Part shown: piece after piece, positions 47,901-56,430 of the stretch
Numbering within the stretch: position 1 is the first letter of the stretch
Layout of the letters: every line of letters starts with the position of its first letter
Assembly (NCBI GenBank): GCA_951217055.1
Contig: OX578277.1
Location: 68,210,455-68,274,454 of the forward strand
Origin: Gerris lacustris
Lineage: Eukaryota; Arthropoda; Insecta; Hemiptera; Gerridae
DNA: 64,000 nt
Direction: 5' to 3'
The notes under the pieces: generated by a model
The model's input: the letters and a program-made list of their open reading frames with translations, nothing else
What the model was told of the DNA's origin: nothing
The model's database searches: none
Program-made: the position numbers and the translations under genes

Positions 47901-49309
47901 CTATATTTACATAAAATATCTATATGGATATCGATTTTTAATTAAATAAAATTTGAAGTTAGCGAAGATCTGTTACAAGTAAAAGATAAGTAAGAGAAAT
48001 TTCGAAAAATATATTTAATTCTTTAAGATGTAATACAAAAATGGTGATAGGAATTACTTATAACTTAGAAAGGGCTAACAGTAAAAAAGTAAATCAAGTT
48101 AATATGTAAGATTTAGAAAAGCGGTAAGTATACATTAAGTGATAGGATAATAACAGGGAGAAAAGAAATAAGAAGAGATACTTTATGTTATTAGGAAACT
48201 TTGTATACTGTACTAAAAAAAAACAAAAAAAAAAAAAATCCCTTTGTTTACATATATGTTAAAGGGAAATAACGTTTAGGAAAAAAAGTTTGACACTAAA
48301 ATTGTCCTATAAAATAAGTAAAGCAAAAACTTGACAAAAGACAAAATTATAGGTTTTTCCTAATATTCTTAACAAGTAGCTGCAAGAAAATTGATCTAAA
48401 TCCAAAAACAATCGATTTCCTCATAAATAATGTAGCATTATTAATAATTATGAATATTGAAGTATTGAAATGATTTAATCTGTACTTAAGAATTTATGAA
48501 TACTCTTGAATAAGAATATTTTCTCTAATATTGCTTCCTAGTATCAACTTATTATTTTTTTATTTAAGTAAATTTAATTATTTTAAATAATTTGTTGCAG
48601 GTTTAGGTGGAAGCGTAGGATCTAGTCAACAGCAAGGAGGTGACAATATCCGACGATATAGAACAGCCTTTACAAGGGAACAACTAGCCAGGCTTGAGAA
48701 GGAATTTTACAAAGAAAATTATGTATCTAGACCTAGAAGATGTGAGTTAGCTGCCCAGCTTTCTCTACCTGAATCGACAATAAAAGTATGTTACTTTGGT
48801 TGGACTAATATCAAGTCTCGTATTCTCCAAATAAAAAAAAAAAGTTTTAAAATCAGTTTCCTTTTCATTTCTAAAGAAAGGTGTTTATTAATTGATTATT
48901 TTTATTTTTTCAGGTATGGTTCCAAAACAGGCGGATGAAAGACAAAAGACAAAGAATGGCATTGGCCTGGCCTTACGCTGTGTATTCAGATCCTGCCCTA
49001 GCCGCAAGTCTACTGGCGGCAGGACTAGGATACCCCTACCCACCGCCTCCTCCTCCTCCTCCGCAGTACTACACGGCTGCCGCTGCGGCTGCCCGCTATT
49101 TCCTGCCACCCCCAGCTGCTCCTGTACCCCCGCCGGGTCCTCCTACAGAGTGTGATGGTTCGTCTTTCTGTCGTTGCGGGATAGTCAACTGCGTCGCTTC
49201 TTCGGCTCCCTCCGCTCCAGCGCCTTCTCCTCCTCCCACGACGCGGTTATCTCCACAACCCAAGAAACTCTTTCAGCCTTACAAATCTGATATAAGTGAA
49301 AAAGCGTAA
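34927..49309 (+). CDS. eve: even-skipped (Eve/Evx) homeodomain transcription factor, whole spliced gene
   Basis: Joining 34927-35140, 48601-48785 and 48914-49309 gives one 264-aa reading frame with canonical GT/AG borders. Order of parts: a short N-terminus with a VVDLL motif (residues 37-41), the homeodomain (about 88-147), then [11 protein letters not shown], an alanine/proline-rich region with an eight-proline run, a four-cysteine stretch and a C-terminal LFQPY (252-256). The homeodomain ([20 protein letters not shown], then [16 protein letters not shown], with Q50 and N51) is diagnostic of Eve/Evx. In Drosophila the equivalent C-terminal LFKPY motif binds the corepressor Groucho, so nuclear repression in segmentation and neurogenesis is the expected role. 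The protein is shorter than Drosophila Eve (376 aa). The unusual feature is the ~13.5-kb first intron full of transposons. Expression cannot be judged from sequence. Confidence 0.95.
35866..35937. repeat. (AT)n microsatellite
   Basis: Pure dinucleotide tract of 72 bp inside eve intron 1. Confidence 0.95.
36365..36960. repeat. Intron 1 duplication, copy 1 (holds a family A insertion)
   Basis: 36385-36600 (aaggaaaccttggggaagaatac ... caagtgcagttaacaataat) and 36870-36960 (attgaatataacatggaaac ... cttttggtacgt) match, in order, 38795-39140. Between them sits a family A repeat at 36605-36862. Confidence 0.75.
36605..36862 (-). repeat. Family A repeat, short copy 6
   Basis: Inverse copy with the terminal hairpin (gcttccgagtttaccgaaggtaacggaagc) and the other end (ggcgaggaagctatgtgccacact). 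Most of the interior is deleted. Confidence 0.7.
36998..37722. mobile_element. PIF/Harbinger-like MITE, 725 bp, TTA TSD
   Basis: Inverted ends of ~45 bp: gagtggccaccggaagctga at the left against the complement gagcggccaccagaagcgga at the right. Both contain GCGGAGT-type subterminal motifs, also repeated inside (37570-37690). TTA flanks both sides (36995-36997 and 37723-37725), the 3-bp duplication expected of PIF/Harbinger. No transposase is present, and the ORFs across 37462-37748 are by-products. Confidence 0.6.
38795..39140. repeat. Intron 1 duplication, copy 2
   Basis: Matches 36385-36600 and 36870-36960 in the same order and orientation, but lacks the full family A element, keeping at most a trace around 39045. 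Confidence 0.7.
39327..39460 (-). repeat. tRNA-derived SINE
   Basis: On the minus strand it reads as a tRNA-like head: TAGCTTAGTTGGTAGAGCG (A box, about 39425-39443), an anticodon-arm-like CTATACTGGAAATATAG and GGTTCAAATCCC (B box, 39388-39399). An ATT-rich tail ends at 39327. The T-stem is imperfect, so it is not a functional tRNA gene. A 12-nt-arm hairpin (gacatttaaacc) lies beside it at 39294-39321. Confidence 0.7.
39542..40169 (+). mobile_element. hAT relic (ZBED5-like transposase end), 628 bp, 8-bp TSD
   Basis: agttagac is repeated exactly at 39534-39541 and 40170-40177. The left end cattggttcccaaag resembles the hAT start CAGTGGTTC. Inside, 39660-39926 encodes [17 protein letters not shown]-like [13 protein letters not shown] and [12 protein letters not shown]. 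After a frameshift near 39890 it continues as [20 protein letters not shown] and [18 protein letters not shown], the conserved C-terminal dimerisation region of ZBED5/SCAND3-like hAT transposases. A G-run (40141-40157) precedes the right end. Only the last third of the transposase is left, and it lies in eve intron 1. Confidence 0.8.
40189..40218. repeat. 30-nt near-perfect palindrome
   Basis: 14-nt arms (ttagaccaacaaat) around two bases, directly beside the hAT relic and partly built from repeats of its target sequence gttagacc. Confidence 0.7.
40325..40705 (+). repeat. Family A repeat, copy 7, internally deleted
   Basis: gtcacatagcttcctcgcattc at the left, cacatagcttccggtacctttcagtaagagcggaagcaa at the right; central part shortened. 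Confidence 0.65.
41505..41755. repeat. Minisatellite, ~24-bp unit
   Basis: About nine copies of gaggtaataaatatgaaaaat, some shortened, in eve intron 1. It is followed at 41775-41805 by a GC hairpin with 8-bp arms (ccggcggg/cccgccgg). Confidence 0.85.
42165..42375. other. GC-richer patch in intron 1, function unknown
   Basis: Balanced composition (ggcggctggtgtcttcctgc ... ttcccctccttccc) in AT-rich DNA, not matching any repeat in this window. Could be regulatory, or an old unidentified repeat. Confidence 0.25.
42923..43630. mobile_element. Palindromic MITE, 708 bp, TA TSD
   Basis: The ends cagggtgggccaaaaaaccg and its complement are flanked by TA at 42921-42922 and 43631-43632. Inverted arms run inward for about 190 bp, then continue past a G-run/C-run pair into ggttctttgtaggta and agtgttataacaaacatt. 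The left arm carries an extra ~63 bp (43107-43169) absent from the right arm. TA target use suggests the Tc1/mariner group (inference). Confidence 0.8.
43633..44220. other. Repeat-like sequence, unclassified
   Basis: A G-run at 43691-43700 and phrases such as gcgaaaaaagttaaggtcagattcgg-type text with gacagacgtacacacatac resemble transposon tails. No ends could be fixed. Confidence 0.3.
44370..44600. other. GC-richer patch in intron 1, function unknown
   Basis: ggtcagagcccagatttcta ... ccgcccttgcaaccctcgac stands out from AT-rich DNA. No ORF or repeat identity seen. Confidence 0.25.
45940..46290. promoter_or_regulatory. Candidate intronic enhancer with homeodomain-type sites
   Basis: Balanced-composition block ending in gattaatcaggatatcaatccc and cgtaattac, i.e. 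Bicoid/Otx-like GATTA and TAAT sites close together, in the intron of a segmentation gene. Judgement by eye only. Confidence 0.25.
46910..47060. promoter_or_regulatory. Candidate intronic element with paired PHO/YY1-like sites
   Basis: GCCAT cores in opposite orientation at 46990-46994 and 47008-47012 (cagccatt and aaaatggccgc) lie in a C/G-richer patch. PHO sites mark Polycomb response elements near fly developmental genes, including eve. Two short motifs are weak evidence. Confidence 0.25.
48601..48785 (+). CDS. eve: eve exon 2 (start of homeodomain)
   Basis: Preceded by a pyrimidine-rich tract ending ttgcag. The first two bases complete the split glycine codon from exon 1. It encodes [16 protein letters not shown], then homeodomain residues 1-46, ending ...LPESTIK. 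The core residues F8, L16 and F20 are present. It ends AAA before gtatgt, so the homeodomain is cut between residues 46 and 47, in phase 0. Reading through the donor would break the WFQNRR helix, which confirms the splice. Confidence 0.95.
48786..48913 (+). other. eve intron 2, 128 bp
   Basis: gtatgt donor, AT-rich body with an A-run at about 48832-48843, tttttcag acceptor. It interrupts the homeobox between codons 46 and 47. Confidence 0.9.
48914..49309 (+). CDS. eve: eve exon 3 (recognition helix to C-terminus)
   Basis: Follows a ttttttcag acceptor and opens with [16 protein letters not shown], the recognition helix with Q50 and N51. Then come [19 protein letters not shown], a [10 protein letters not shown] tract, six alanines and [13 protein letters not shown]. 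An unusual segment with four cysteines ([14 protein letters not shown]) follows, then a Ser/Pro-rich stretch and the C-terminal [14 protein letters not shown] before the TAA stop at 49307-49309. GC content is much higher than in flanking DNA, as expected for coding sequence here. Confidence 0.95.
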   Translation, partial: VWFQNRRMKDKRQRMALAWPYAVYSDPALAASLLAAGLGYPYPPPPPPPPQYYTAAAAAARYFLPPPAAPVPPPGPPTECDGSSFCRCGIVNCVASSAPSAPAPSPPPTTRLSPQPKKLFQPYKSDISEKA

Positions 49310-49664
49310 TAGCAGCTGTTGAAAACAGAGACGTTTTTGTAAAATCGTTTTAATTGTACATAGCATGAATAATAGTAGAACTTTTTACTGTAAATTATTG
49401 GTTCGACTGACTCAAAGTTTAATGTTTTGTTAAATTAAATAGGTAATATGTTTTCCTCTATTTTCATTTATTATGGTCCTCATGAGCAGAGTTTTCAAAA
49501 TATCCCCGTGTTTTAAATTGTAGCGTGACCATTAAAGTTTATAGCACTCCAATCACATTTATCATCTTTTTAAAATAGTCGAAGCCCGTCTATAATGTGG
49601 TTTTAAAAATAACAGGTCAGTTTACCACAAATGCGTATATATTTCTGCATATATTTTTCCGAAT

Positions 49665-49933
49665 AATAAATCAATTTATTTTGCTTCATTCATTATTGTT
49701 ATTTTTATTAATGATAACAGATATATATCTAGATAATATTAATTATAACATTGATATATATCTAGATAAAATTTAGATTAACCTACCTCGCTATAACTAG
49801 TAATTTATTCGCCGAAATCAGTCGAACCAACAGTTGTAAATGTATAGTATAATTATTTGTAATTAAGCAACATTATGTTTCCAAGTAATGTAAATAGTTA
49901 GTATTTATGACAAATGATGTAAACAATAATAAA
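49665..49933 (+). terminator. Candidate eve polyadenylation signals
   Basis: AATAAA occurs at 49665-49670, about 356 nt after the stop, and again at 49928-49933. Either would give a 3' UTR of ordinary length. The surrounding 49310-50425 is AT-rich with no gene or repeat recognised, apart from a short duplicated gatatatatctagat motif near 49717 and 49754. Confidence 0.4.
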
Positions 49934-50425
49934 TTAATGAGAAGAATTTAAGAATTTTGATTTGAATATGTAATTTATTATTATATTATTTTAATTTATC
50001 AGCAAATGTTTTAATTATATTTTGTTGGCAGAATCGGAATAGAATATATATTAGTCGTATTTTATTACTTAAAAAAAACATATTTCATTCATTTAACAAA
50101 TGGTTTTGTTTAAATTTTATTCCAATGATTTCAAGACCATATTAAAAATGGTTTAGGGGTTGGTATGATAAAAGCATAAGGTCTCCTTTACATCATATTG
50201 TAGTTAAACCGCTATATTAACAATTTGAACTCAAAATTAATTCTTAAATTTGTACTTTATTAATGAAATGATTATGTTTTCAATTAGTTTCTCCGAGATG
50301 TTTCCATAAAATATTGGCACAATGAATCAATGAACAAACCTACCACTTCTTGGCACAAGCTATATACTGTTTAAAATATATGTAAATATATTTGATTTCA
50401 AATAATTATACTAATAAGAAAATGT

Positions 50426-50850
50426 TAAAAAATAGTCTGCCAATTAGTGTGATGAATAACTTCATTCTATATCATGAAGAAGGGAACAGCTTAAGAAATC
50501 AAGAGATATGGGTAGACAAGATGAATTTAAAAATAAGTTTATCCAAATTAATCTATAGCGGTGTTGCTATAGCTTTTTTTCTAAAAACGTTGTTTAAAAG
50601 AAATATTTTTATTATTGAATAGATAAATTTAGAATCTTCATCCAAATTTTAAATTTATTTCATACGTTTGTGCGCATGCAAGGGAGTAATCAAAATGCAC
50701 AGAAGTTTGAAATGATGAGGGACCACAACAGTAGGCAAATTATGCCTAACCATTCCAATTTCATCAATATCGGAAGGGTAATTTTGAGATATGGTAGCAA
50801 AATATTCAGCTATCAAAAAACGATCGGCACGATTCTTATTGAAGTTTTTT
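50426..50850 (+). repeat. Family A repeat, diverged copy 8
   Basis: atagtctgccaattagtgtg at the left; the interior phrases gtgcgcatgcaagggagtaa, agggaccacaacagtaggca and atttcatcaatatcgg parallel the family A interior. The right hairpin end is missing. Confidence 0.55.
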
Positions 50851-50895
50851 TGGCTGAAATGTTTGGTGCTTATCCATGCTAAAATTCCATACATC

Positions 50896-51372
50896 AAGTG
50901 GCGTATCCAAAAGGGGGGGGGGGGGGCACGTGCCCCATGAGTAAAAAAAAATACCGCCTTTTTTTTTAAATACATATTTTTTTCATTCACACCATATTCA
51001 ATTTCACCTCAGAAATGCATAAAAGCGCTGTTTTGAGAAGTCATATTTCCAAAATTTTCCGGGAGTGGGCCCCCGGACCCCCCGCCATAAATACCACCCC
51101 CCAATAATTAACTGCAGACGACGTCATGACTTACAGTAAGATAAAGTATTGCAGTAAGCATCAGCGTAACATTTTTGTTTTTACTTGGGCGCGGAGATTT
51201 TTTTTGTATATTAGTTGAACTTTTTCTTTTTTGGGGGGGGGGGGGGGGGGGGGGAGCGGCTTTGTTGAATAAGTAGTTCCCTTTTCTTGTTACCATTACG
51301 AATATCCCCCCCCAATCTAACTTAGAATGTGCCCCCCCCCCCCCCCAGACCTAGCCACTGGATACTCCACTG
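50896..51372. mobile_element. hAT MITE, 477 bp, 8-bp TSD
   Basis: The left end aagtggcgtatcca and the right end tggatactccactg are inverted repeats (CAGTGG-type hAT end, first base changed). catacatc is duplicated exactly at 50888-50895 and 51373-51380. G- and C-runs sit just inside each end. A third poly-G (about 51233-51254) and gggcccccggaccccc occur within. The ORFs here are artefacts of the runs. Confidence 0.8.
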
Positions 51373-51600
51373 CATACATCCCTACTATTGTGTAGTCCGA
51401 TGTCTGAGTGTTCCATTATCCGACCCGCTTTAGACCATCCATCGGCTGGGTGGCTTTGGGCCACCCATCTATCCACATCCCTTCAACCAAAAAGGTTTGA
51501 GAAACCTGGCCTCATAACTTAAAGCATATGATTTCGCATGATTTGTAACAATTCATACACCGATGAATTTATGGTTCAATAGAATATCTGGTTCAATCTT

Positions 51601-51604
<4 letters not shown>

Positions 51605-51685
<81 letters not shown>
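51605..51685. repeat. (AT)n microsatellite
   Basis: Pure dinucleotide tract of 81 bp. Confidence 0.95.
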
Positions 51686-51692
<7 letters not shown>

Positions 51693-52013
51693 GTATATAG
51701 AAGTAGGTAGTAACATCGGGTAGTAAGTAGGGATGGTGGAAGAATCTTTCAGCCTAGCCATATTGCCCTTTACCAATCAGTTATGTTACATCAATACTCT
51801 AGGCATATACTTACTTTTGTAACCTATACGATTATATCTATCTTTAAAATATAACTTACCTACAAATGAACTAGCTACCAAGGAATCATTATTTACAAAC
51901 CCAGCGAAAGTAATTATTCATATTCAAATAAAGGATTATTTAACAGCAGCTTGAGTGGGTTTCATCGATTTATGAACCTGAATTTTGTGTTGAAAGAGGT
52001 ATACCTCTATAGT

Positions 52014-52110
52014 TCAATAACCAAAAAACGTCACAAAATAATTGTATTTTGTACAATTTTACCGGTTCCGGCTGATCTGATGCAGCCTTCTTCAAATAAT
52101 CTTCAAACAA
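52014..52110. repeat. Single foldback arm related to 23101-23353
   Basis: gttcaataaccaaa, aaacgtca, accggttccggctg and gcagccttcttcaaat follow the same order as the left arm at 23104. Confidence 0.55.
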
Positions 52111-52896
52111 AGTAGCAAACTTAAACTAGTGAGAGTAAAATAAGGTAAAATTAAAAAGTAAAACAAGAAAAAAATGTTTAGTGAAATTAAAAACTGAAAT
52201 GAAAGGAATGCAAAATACCTGTATGTTGTGAAGGGACTTTAAAAGTACAAGTGAAAGAAAATTAAGGAGATTAGGACAAAAAGAAGGGAGGGGAAATTTC
52301 TATATTTTGTGGCCTGAAACATTACAGAAAAATACTAATAGATCATGAGATATTTTCTTAAGTATATCTAAATTGATTTCCACCTCTTTTTTACAAGCTT
52401 TTATTCGGCTTGCAATGTTTTTATGTATGTATATTCGGGTAAAATCTTGTAACTGAATTGTAAAGCAGTATATCCTCAACCCTTTGGATTGAAATTTTGC
52501 ATACACGTTTAGTTTGGATGACATGGTTAGCTTTGACGGCATTCTAAATCCAATATGGCGGACAGCCCAAGGATGGTGGGCCAGTTATTTTTTAAGCACG
52601 CCCATAATATGGATATCAAATGAATGGATTTGCCTACCATTGTTTTAAAAAAATGTTTACTATTAATTTATTTCTTATATATTGTTGAAATTTAGTTATT
52701 TTGTTGAATGAATTGTCTTTTTTTTAATATTAATTTTCAATGAAGAAAATCAATAAAGAAAATACTTGTTGAGGGACACAAGTAATTATAATTATTTTAT
52801 TTCGAAATAGAGGAAATTAAATTTTGTTTAAAATATTATTTCAATAGTTTAAATTGTATAATTAGTAGTTTTATACTTTACCTTTATACCCGTATG

Positions 52897-52980
<84 letters not shown>

Positions 52981-54832
52981 CTGCCAACTAATTTGATTTA
53001 AAATAATATGTATTATGTTTGTATCGCTTAAGGCTGTTTTTATTTTAGTTATACATTGTGTTTTATAACATAAAGTATAGAAATAAATAAAATCTGTAAA
53101 TATATTTATAGTAATGCGTCGAGTTGTAAAGTAATAATAAATGTTACACGTCTTTGAAAATATCTTTATTTTTAATATCATTCATTCCCTTTTCCATCCC
53201 AAGCTAACCATTACTGCAAAAGGTCAAGACTTAAAAATAAAAAAATAAAAAAGTTTCTTCTGTTTTTAGAATAAAATCTACTCCCTTAAAAATCGCATAG
53301 GCGTTCTTCACTAATATGAAGACATTGAATCCAAATACAAAATTATAGATATTTTTTAACTCATCCAGGTTTTGAGAGATGAAGGATTAAAATCCTACTT
53401 TTTAAAATGATATTAACATAATTTTGTATTGGTATGACACATTATTCTAAAATTAAATTCAATTTAAAATTTTAATTTTTCTGAAAATGTTAGGCTGGCG
53501 TGAAGATTTGTATTTTCAGCAGAAATGAATTTTCCATTGCAAAAGAAAGATGGGAAAGAAAAGATGGGAAGATTTTTATGCAGGATCAGCATAAGTTTAA
53601 TCTATACTGGTATGATCTAAAAGTACTGAAAATTACGTTATTGTACCCAACAAGACGTGGTCATTGTCAAACATGAGAATGCTCCAAATGGATAGACAAA
53701 GAAAAAGTACTCTAAATTCAATTTATTCCTGCAAACTTATTTGCTAGTCGAATTTACCCCGTATCTTACAATTTTCTTTTGTAATATAGGCAAAAAATAA
53801 CAAAAAGGATGGCAAAATAAATCACTCAAATTATCAAATTTAATACTCAAATTAACAAAATATGTGAACATGCAACTACGAGTATATCTGTGTCACCTAC
53901 GTAAAATCAGCTAATTTCAAAATTGGCCAAATTGAGTTATGACACGAGTAAATACTGTAAATACCCAAAAATTATATATTTTTTTTTCTCTACATTTTTT
54001 AAGTATAATCAGCTCTTTCATATTCAGTCTCTGAACTAGGTTTATTCAACTGTGAAGTTACAATTTACAAGTCACCTTAGTGTACATGTTAAGTCCTGAC
54101 CTGTTTCAGTCAGGTCAGGATATAATAAGAGAGATAGCAGATTTTACACAAAGCAACAGGTGAAATCTGTTAAGTCGACGAAAGACTAGCTGACCCGGCG
54201 AACTTCGTACCGCCTAATATACATGAATAACATAAGAAATGTATAGCGGCTACCTTTGAAAAACCTCATAAATATAGTTTATTTAGTTATATAATGTTGC
54301 CTTAGATGAAAATGTATGTTATAATTTGCAATATATCCTTGTAAAATATACAATATTGGCAAAAGAGACATACAGATATACTAACATTCATTTTTAGGGT
54401 CCGTGGGCAAAACCAAAGACCCTTACATTTTCCTTATATTGCCACATATATTATATATTTGGCATATATAGCACTTACCCACAAATTTTAAAATTATAGC
54501 GACTTAAAAAAAATATTTTTCAAAAAAATTAGAGTAAAAGAACTTAGGGGGTAAAAAATATTTGTTTCTTCTGGAGACCATGGTGGTGGGGGGTATCATA
54601 TGAAACGGTACGTCGAGCTGATTACAAAAATATATATAATTTTTGGTCATAAGCTTAGATAGGGCGAGTTTGAAGTTGGTGTGAAAAGTGTCCCCCCCCC
54701 CTTCTATCTCGCTTATGAAAAGTGCAAAAAATCTGGAAAAATTAGAAAAACATTCTTCGACCAAAAGTAAAGATACCACTTTTTGGAAATTTCGAAAAAA
54801 AAGATTATTTTATTTTTTATTGACAAAATCCG
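52111..54832. other. AT-rich intergenic sequence
   Basis: No gene. Transposon-tail-like phrases near 52530-52610 and a ctgacccggcgaacttcgta phrase at 54190 suggest old unclassified repeats. Confidence 0.4.
52903..52977. repeat. (AT)n microsatellite
   Basis: Pure dinucleotide tract of 75 bp. The YI-repeat ORF across it is an artefact. Confidence 0.95.
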
Positions 54833-55075
54833 TTTTCTTATAACTTTGGTCTTTTCGATGTATTTATATGGTTGTAGTCCGGTTCTGTGGCAAAAAAAAT
54901 ACTTTATCAGAAGTTTAATTATGTGTTTTGAGAATATCAGACCCATAGGATAGTTTAAAGTAAGCTTTTTAGCATTTTAAAAAACACCATCAATAGGATA
55001 CTACTTAACTATACAGTGTGGCCTACGGACCCTCGCTGTGTGCTGACTAGCACACACTTGACCTGTTTATTATTC
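54833..55075. repeat. Direct repeat with conserved hairpin, copy 1
   Basis: Matches 55437-55650: tagtccggttc-gtggcaaaaa, gtgttttgagaatatcag, agtttaaagtaagcttttt and then cagtgtggcctacggaccct. The conserved end contains tgtgtgct-gact-agcacaca, an 8-bp stem hairpin (55035-55056). Confidence 0.75.
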
Positions 55076-55436
55076 TTATCTCCACACCGGCACTCCCGCG
55101 GCTAGATTACAAACGACTGAATTCAAAGGCGCCGGCCCGCCTTCTACGAATTGTTAATATGCCTTCATACTAGGTAGGCCGAGAGGGCTGAGAGTTGATG
55201 GCAACCTCCTGTACTTTCCTAACTCTCTGTCACACGTATATCTTTTCGACTTTCTTCGGCCCTATGACGAACGGTGGAGGGAGGCCCAGAAGCTGGAGAC
55301 AGACTGTGCACACCTCCTATACCTTTCTAACTTGATACACCGGGTAACGTTTTTTAGTAACACTTTTCGAGTTATGTAGCACAGCCTAAACATGGAAATG
55401 TGAAAAATAATCATTAGTTGTCATTGTTTTTTGTTT
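55076..55436. other. GC-richer sequence between the two direct repeats
   Basis: Contains aaggtataggaggtg-type text (inverse, about 55310-55325), which recurs at 60985-61000. Together they may be one composite repeat. No ORF. Confidence 0.35.
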
Positions 55437-55650
55437 ATAATTATGGTCTTTTCAATGTAATTATATGGATTTAGTCCGGTTCAGTGGCAAAAAATACTTT
55501 ATCAGAGTGTGTTTTGACAATATCAGTCCCTTAGAATAGTTCAAAGTAAGCTTTTTATGTTTATTCACTTTACAGTTAAACATTATACAGTGTGGCCTAC
55601 GGACCCTCGCTGTGTGCTGACTAGCACACACTTGACCTGTTTATTTAATT
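55437..55650. repeat. Direct repeat with conserved hairpin, copy 2
   Basis: Second copy of 54833-55075. The terminal ~60 bp including the hairpin are essentially identical. Confidence 0.75.
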
Positions 55651-56430
55651 TTCGAGTGGGGTATCAAATGAAAGCTGCTGAATAGTAAGTAGTAGTAGTA
55701 GTTAAAATATACCCCCCCCCCCCCAACCATTATATAACGGCTGGTCCTAACATTTTGAAATAACTCATAGTTATGCCTCAAGGTGGGGTGATAAAAATTT
55801 CCTGAAATAAATGTAATTTACCTTGTCGTTATTACCGATAATAACCATTGTGACCCCCCGGGGGATCGAACCAGGGATCCCTGGGGTCGAAGAAAACAAA
55901 ATTATAATTATTTAAAGGATATGCTTAATCATCTACGAAACCCTAAAAAGTTCTTGGACGCAAGTACTTCCCAGTGATTTTTTGTGCTATTCTTGCAGAA
56001 GAGCAAGCACCTCGGGTTCTAACATCGTACTGACCTGTTGGGAAGAGAAGTTAAATCAACTAAGTTGTCTCGTGTGAAAGAGGCCTGAAGAAGTCTTCAC
56101 ACGGGCCTTATTGCTTGAAAAAAGCCCCAAATTAGGGACATAATATCATAAAAAGTTAGTTTAACCTCTGAAGACACAATTAAAGAAAAGAATTTTGAAA
56201 ATTGAAGGAGGAAGCAACCAAATAGGGAGATATTTTTCTTTAGGAAGCCCTAAAAAAAGACGATTCGAGGCCGAGAGCTAAGAAAGAGACAATATTTCGG
56301 AATCAGAATTGTAAGTATAGAAACCCTATATGAACTTATGACACTATAAAAAAAATGAGCCCTTTGTTTTAAGCCTTTTCAAAAGGGGAAAGTTTACATT
56401 TTTGTTACTGTCTCACTTACTCGTCATCAA
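55651..56430. other. Spacer, nothing firmly recognised
   Basis: A C-run at 55713-55724 and a ccccccgggggatcg palindromic patch at 55855-55868; otherwise no feature. Confidence 0.35.

Larger units (their letters stand above)
35141..48600 (+). other. eve intron 1, 13,460 bp
   Basis: Defined by AAAG|gtatgt at 35140/35141 and ttgcag|GT at 48600/48601. No host exon was recognised inside it. It contains a poly(AT) tract, an internal duplication, family A repeats, a PIF/Harbinger-like MITE, a SINE, a hAT relic, a minisatellite and a 708-bp palindromic MITE, each listed separately. The stretches 35232-35860, 37726-38790, 40706-41500 and 47060-48600 are AT-rich with nothing recognised. Confidence 0.85.

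Noticed and set aside
48786..48826. Read-through of eve exon 2 (CYFGWTN...)
   Set aside because: It would destroy helix 3. Splicing restores VWFQNRR exactly.
50655..50990. 111-aa minus-strand ORF
   Set aside because: It spans a family A repeat and the poly-G end of a hAT MITE.
52849..53181. 110-aa ORF
   Set aside because: Its centre is a translated (AT)n microsatellite (alternating Y and I).
55035..55060. Helitron 3' terminus at the hairpin
   Set aside because: A hairpin is present, but no CTRR end or A/T insertion site follows it at the proper distance.
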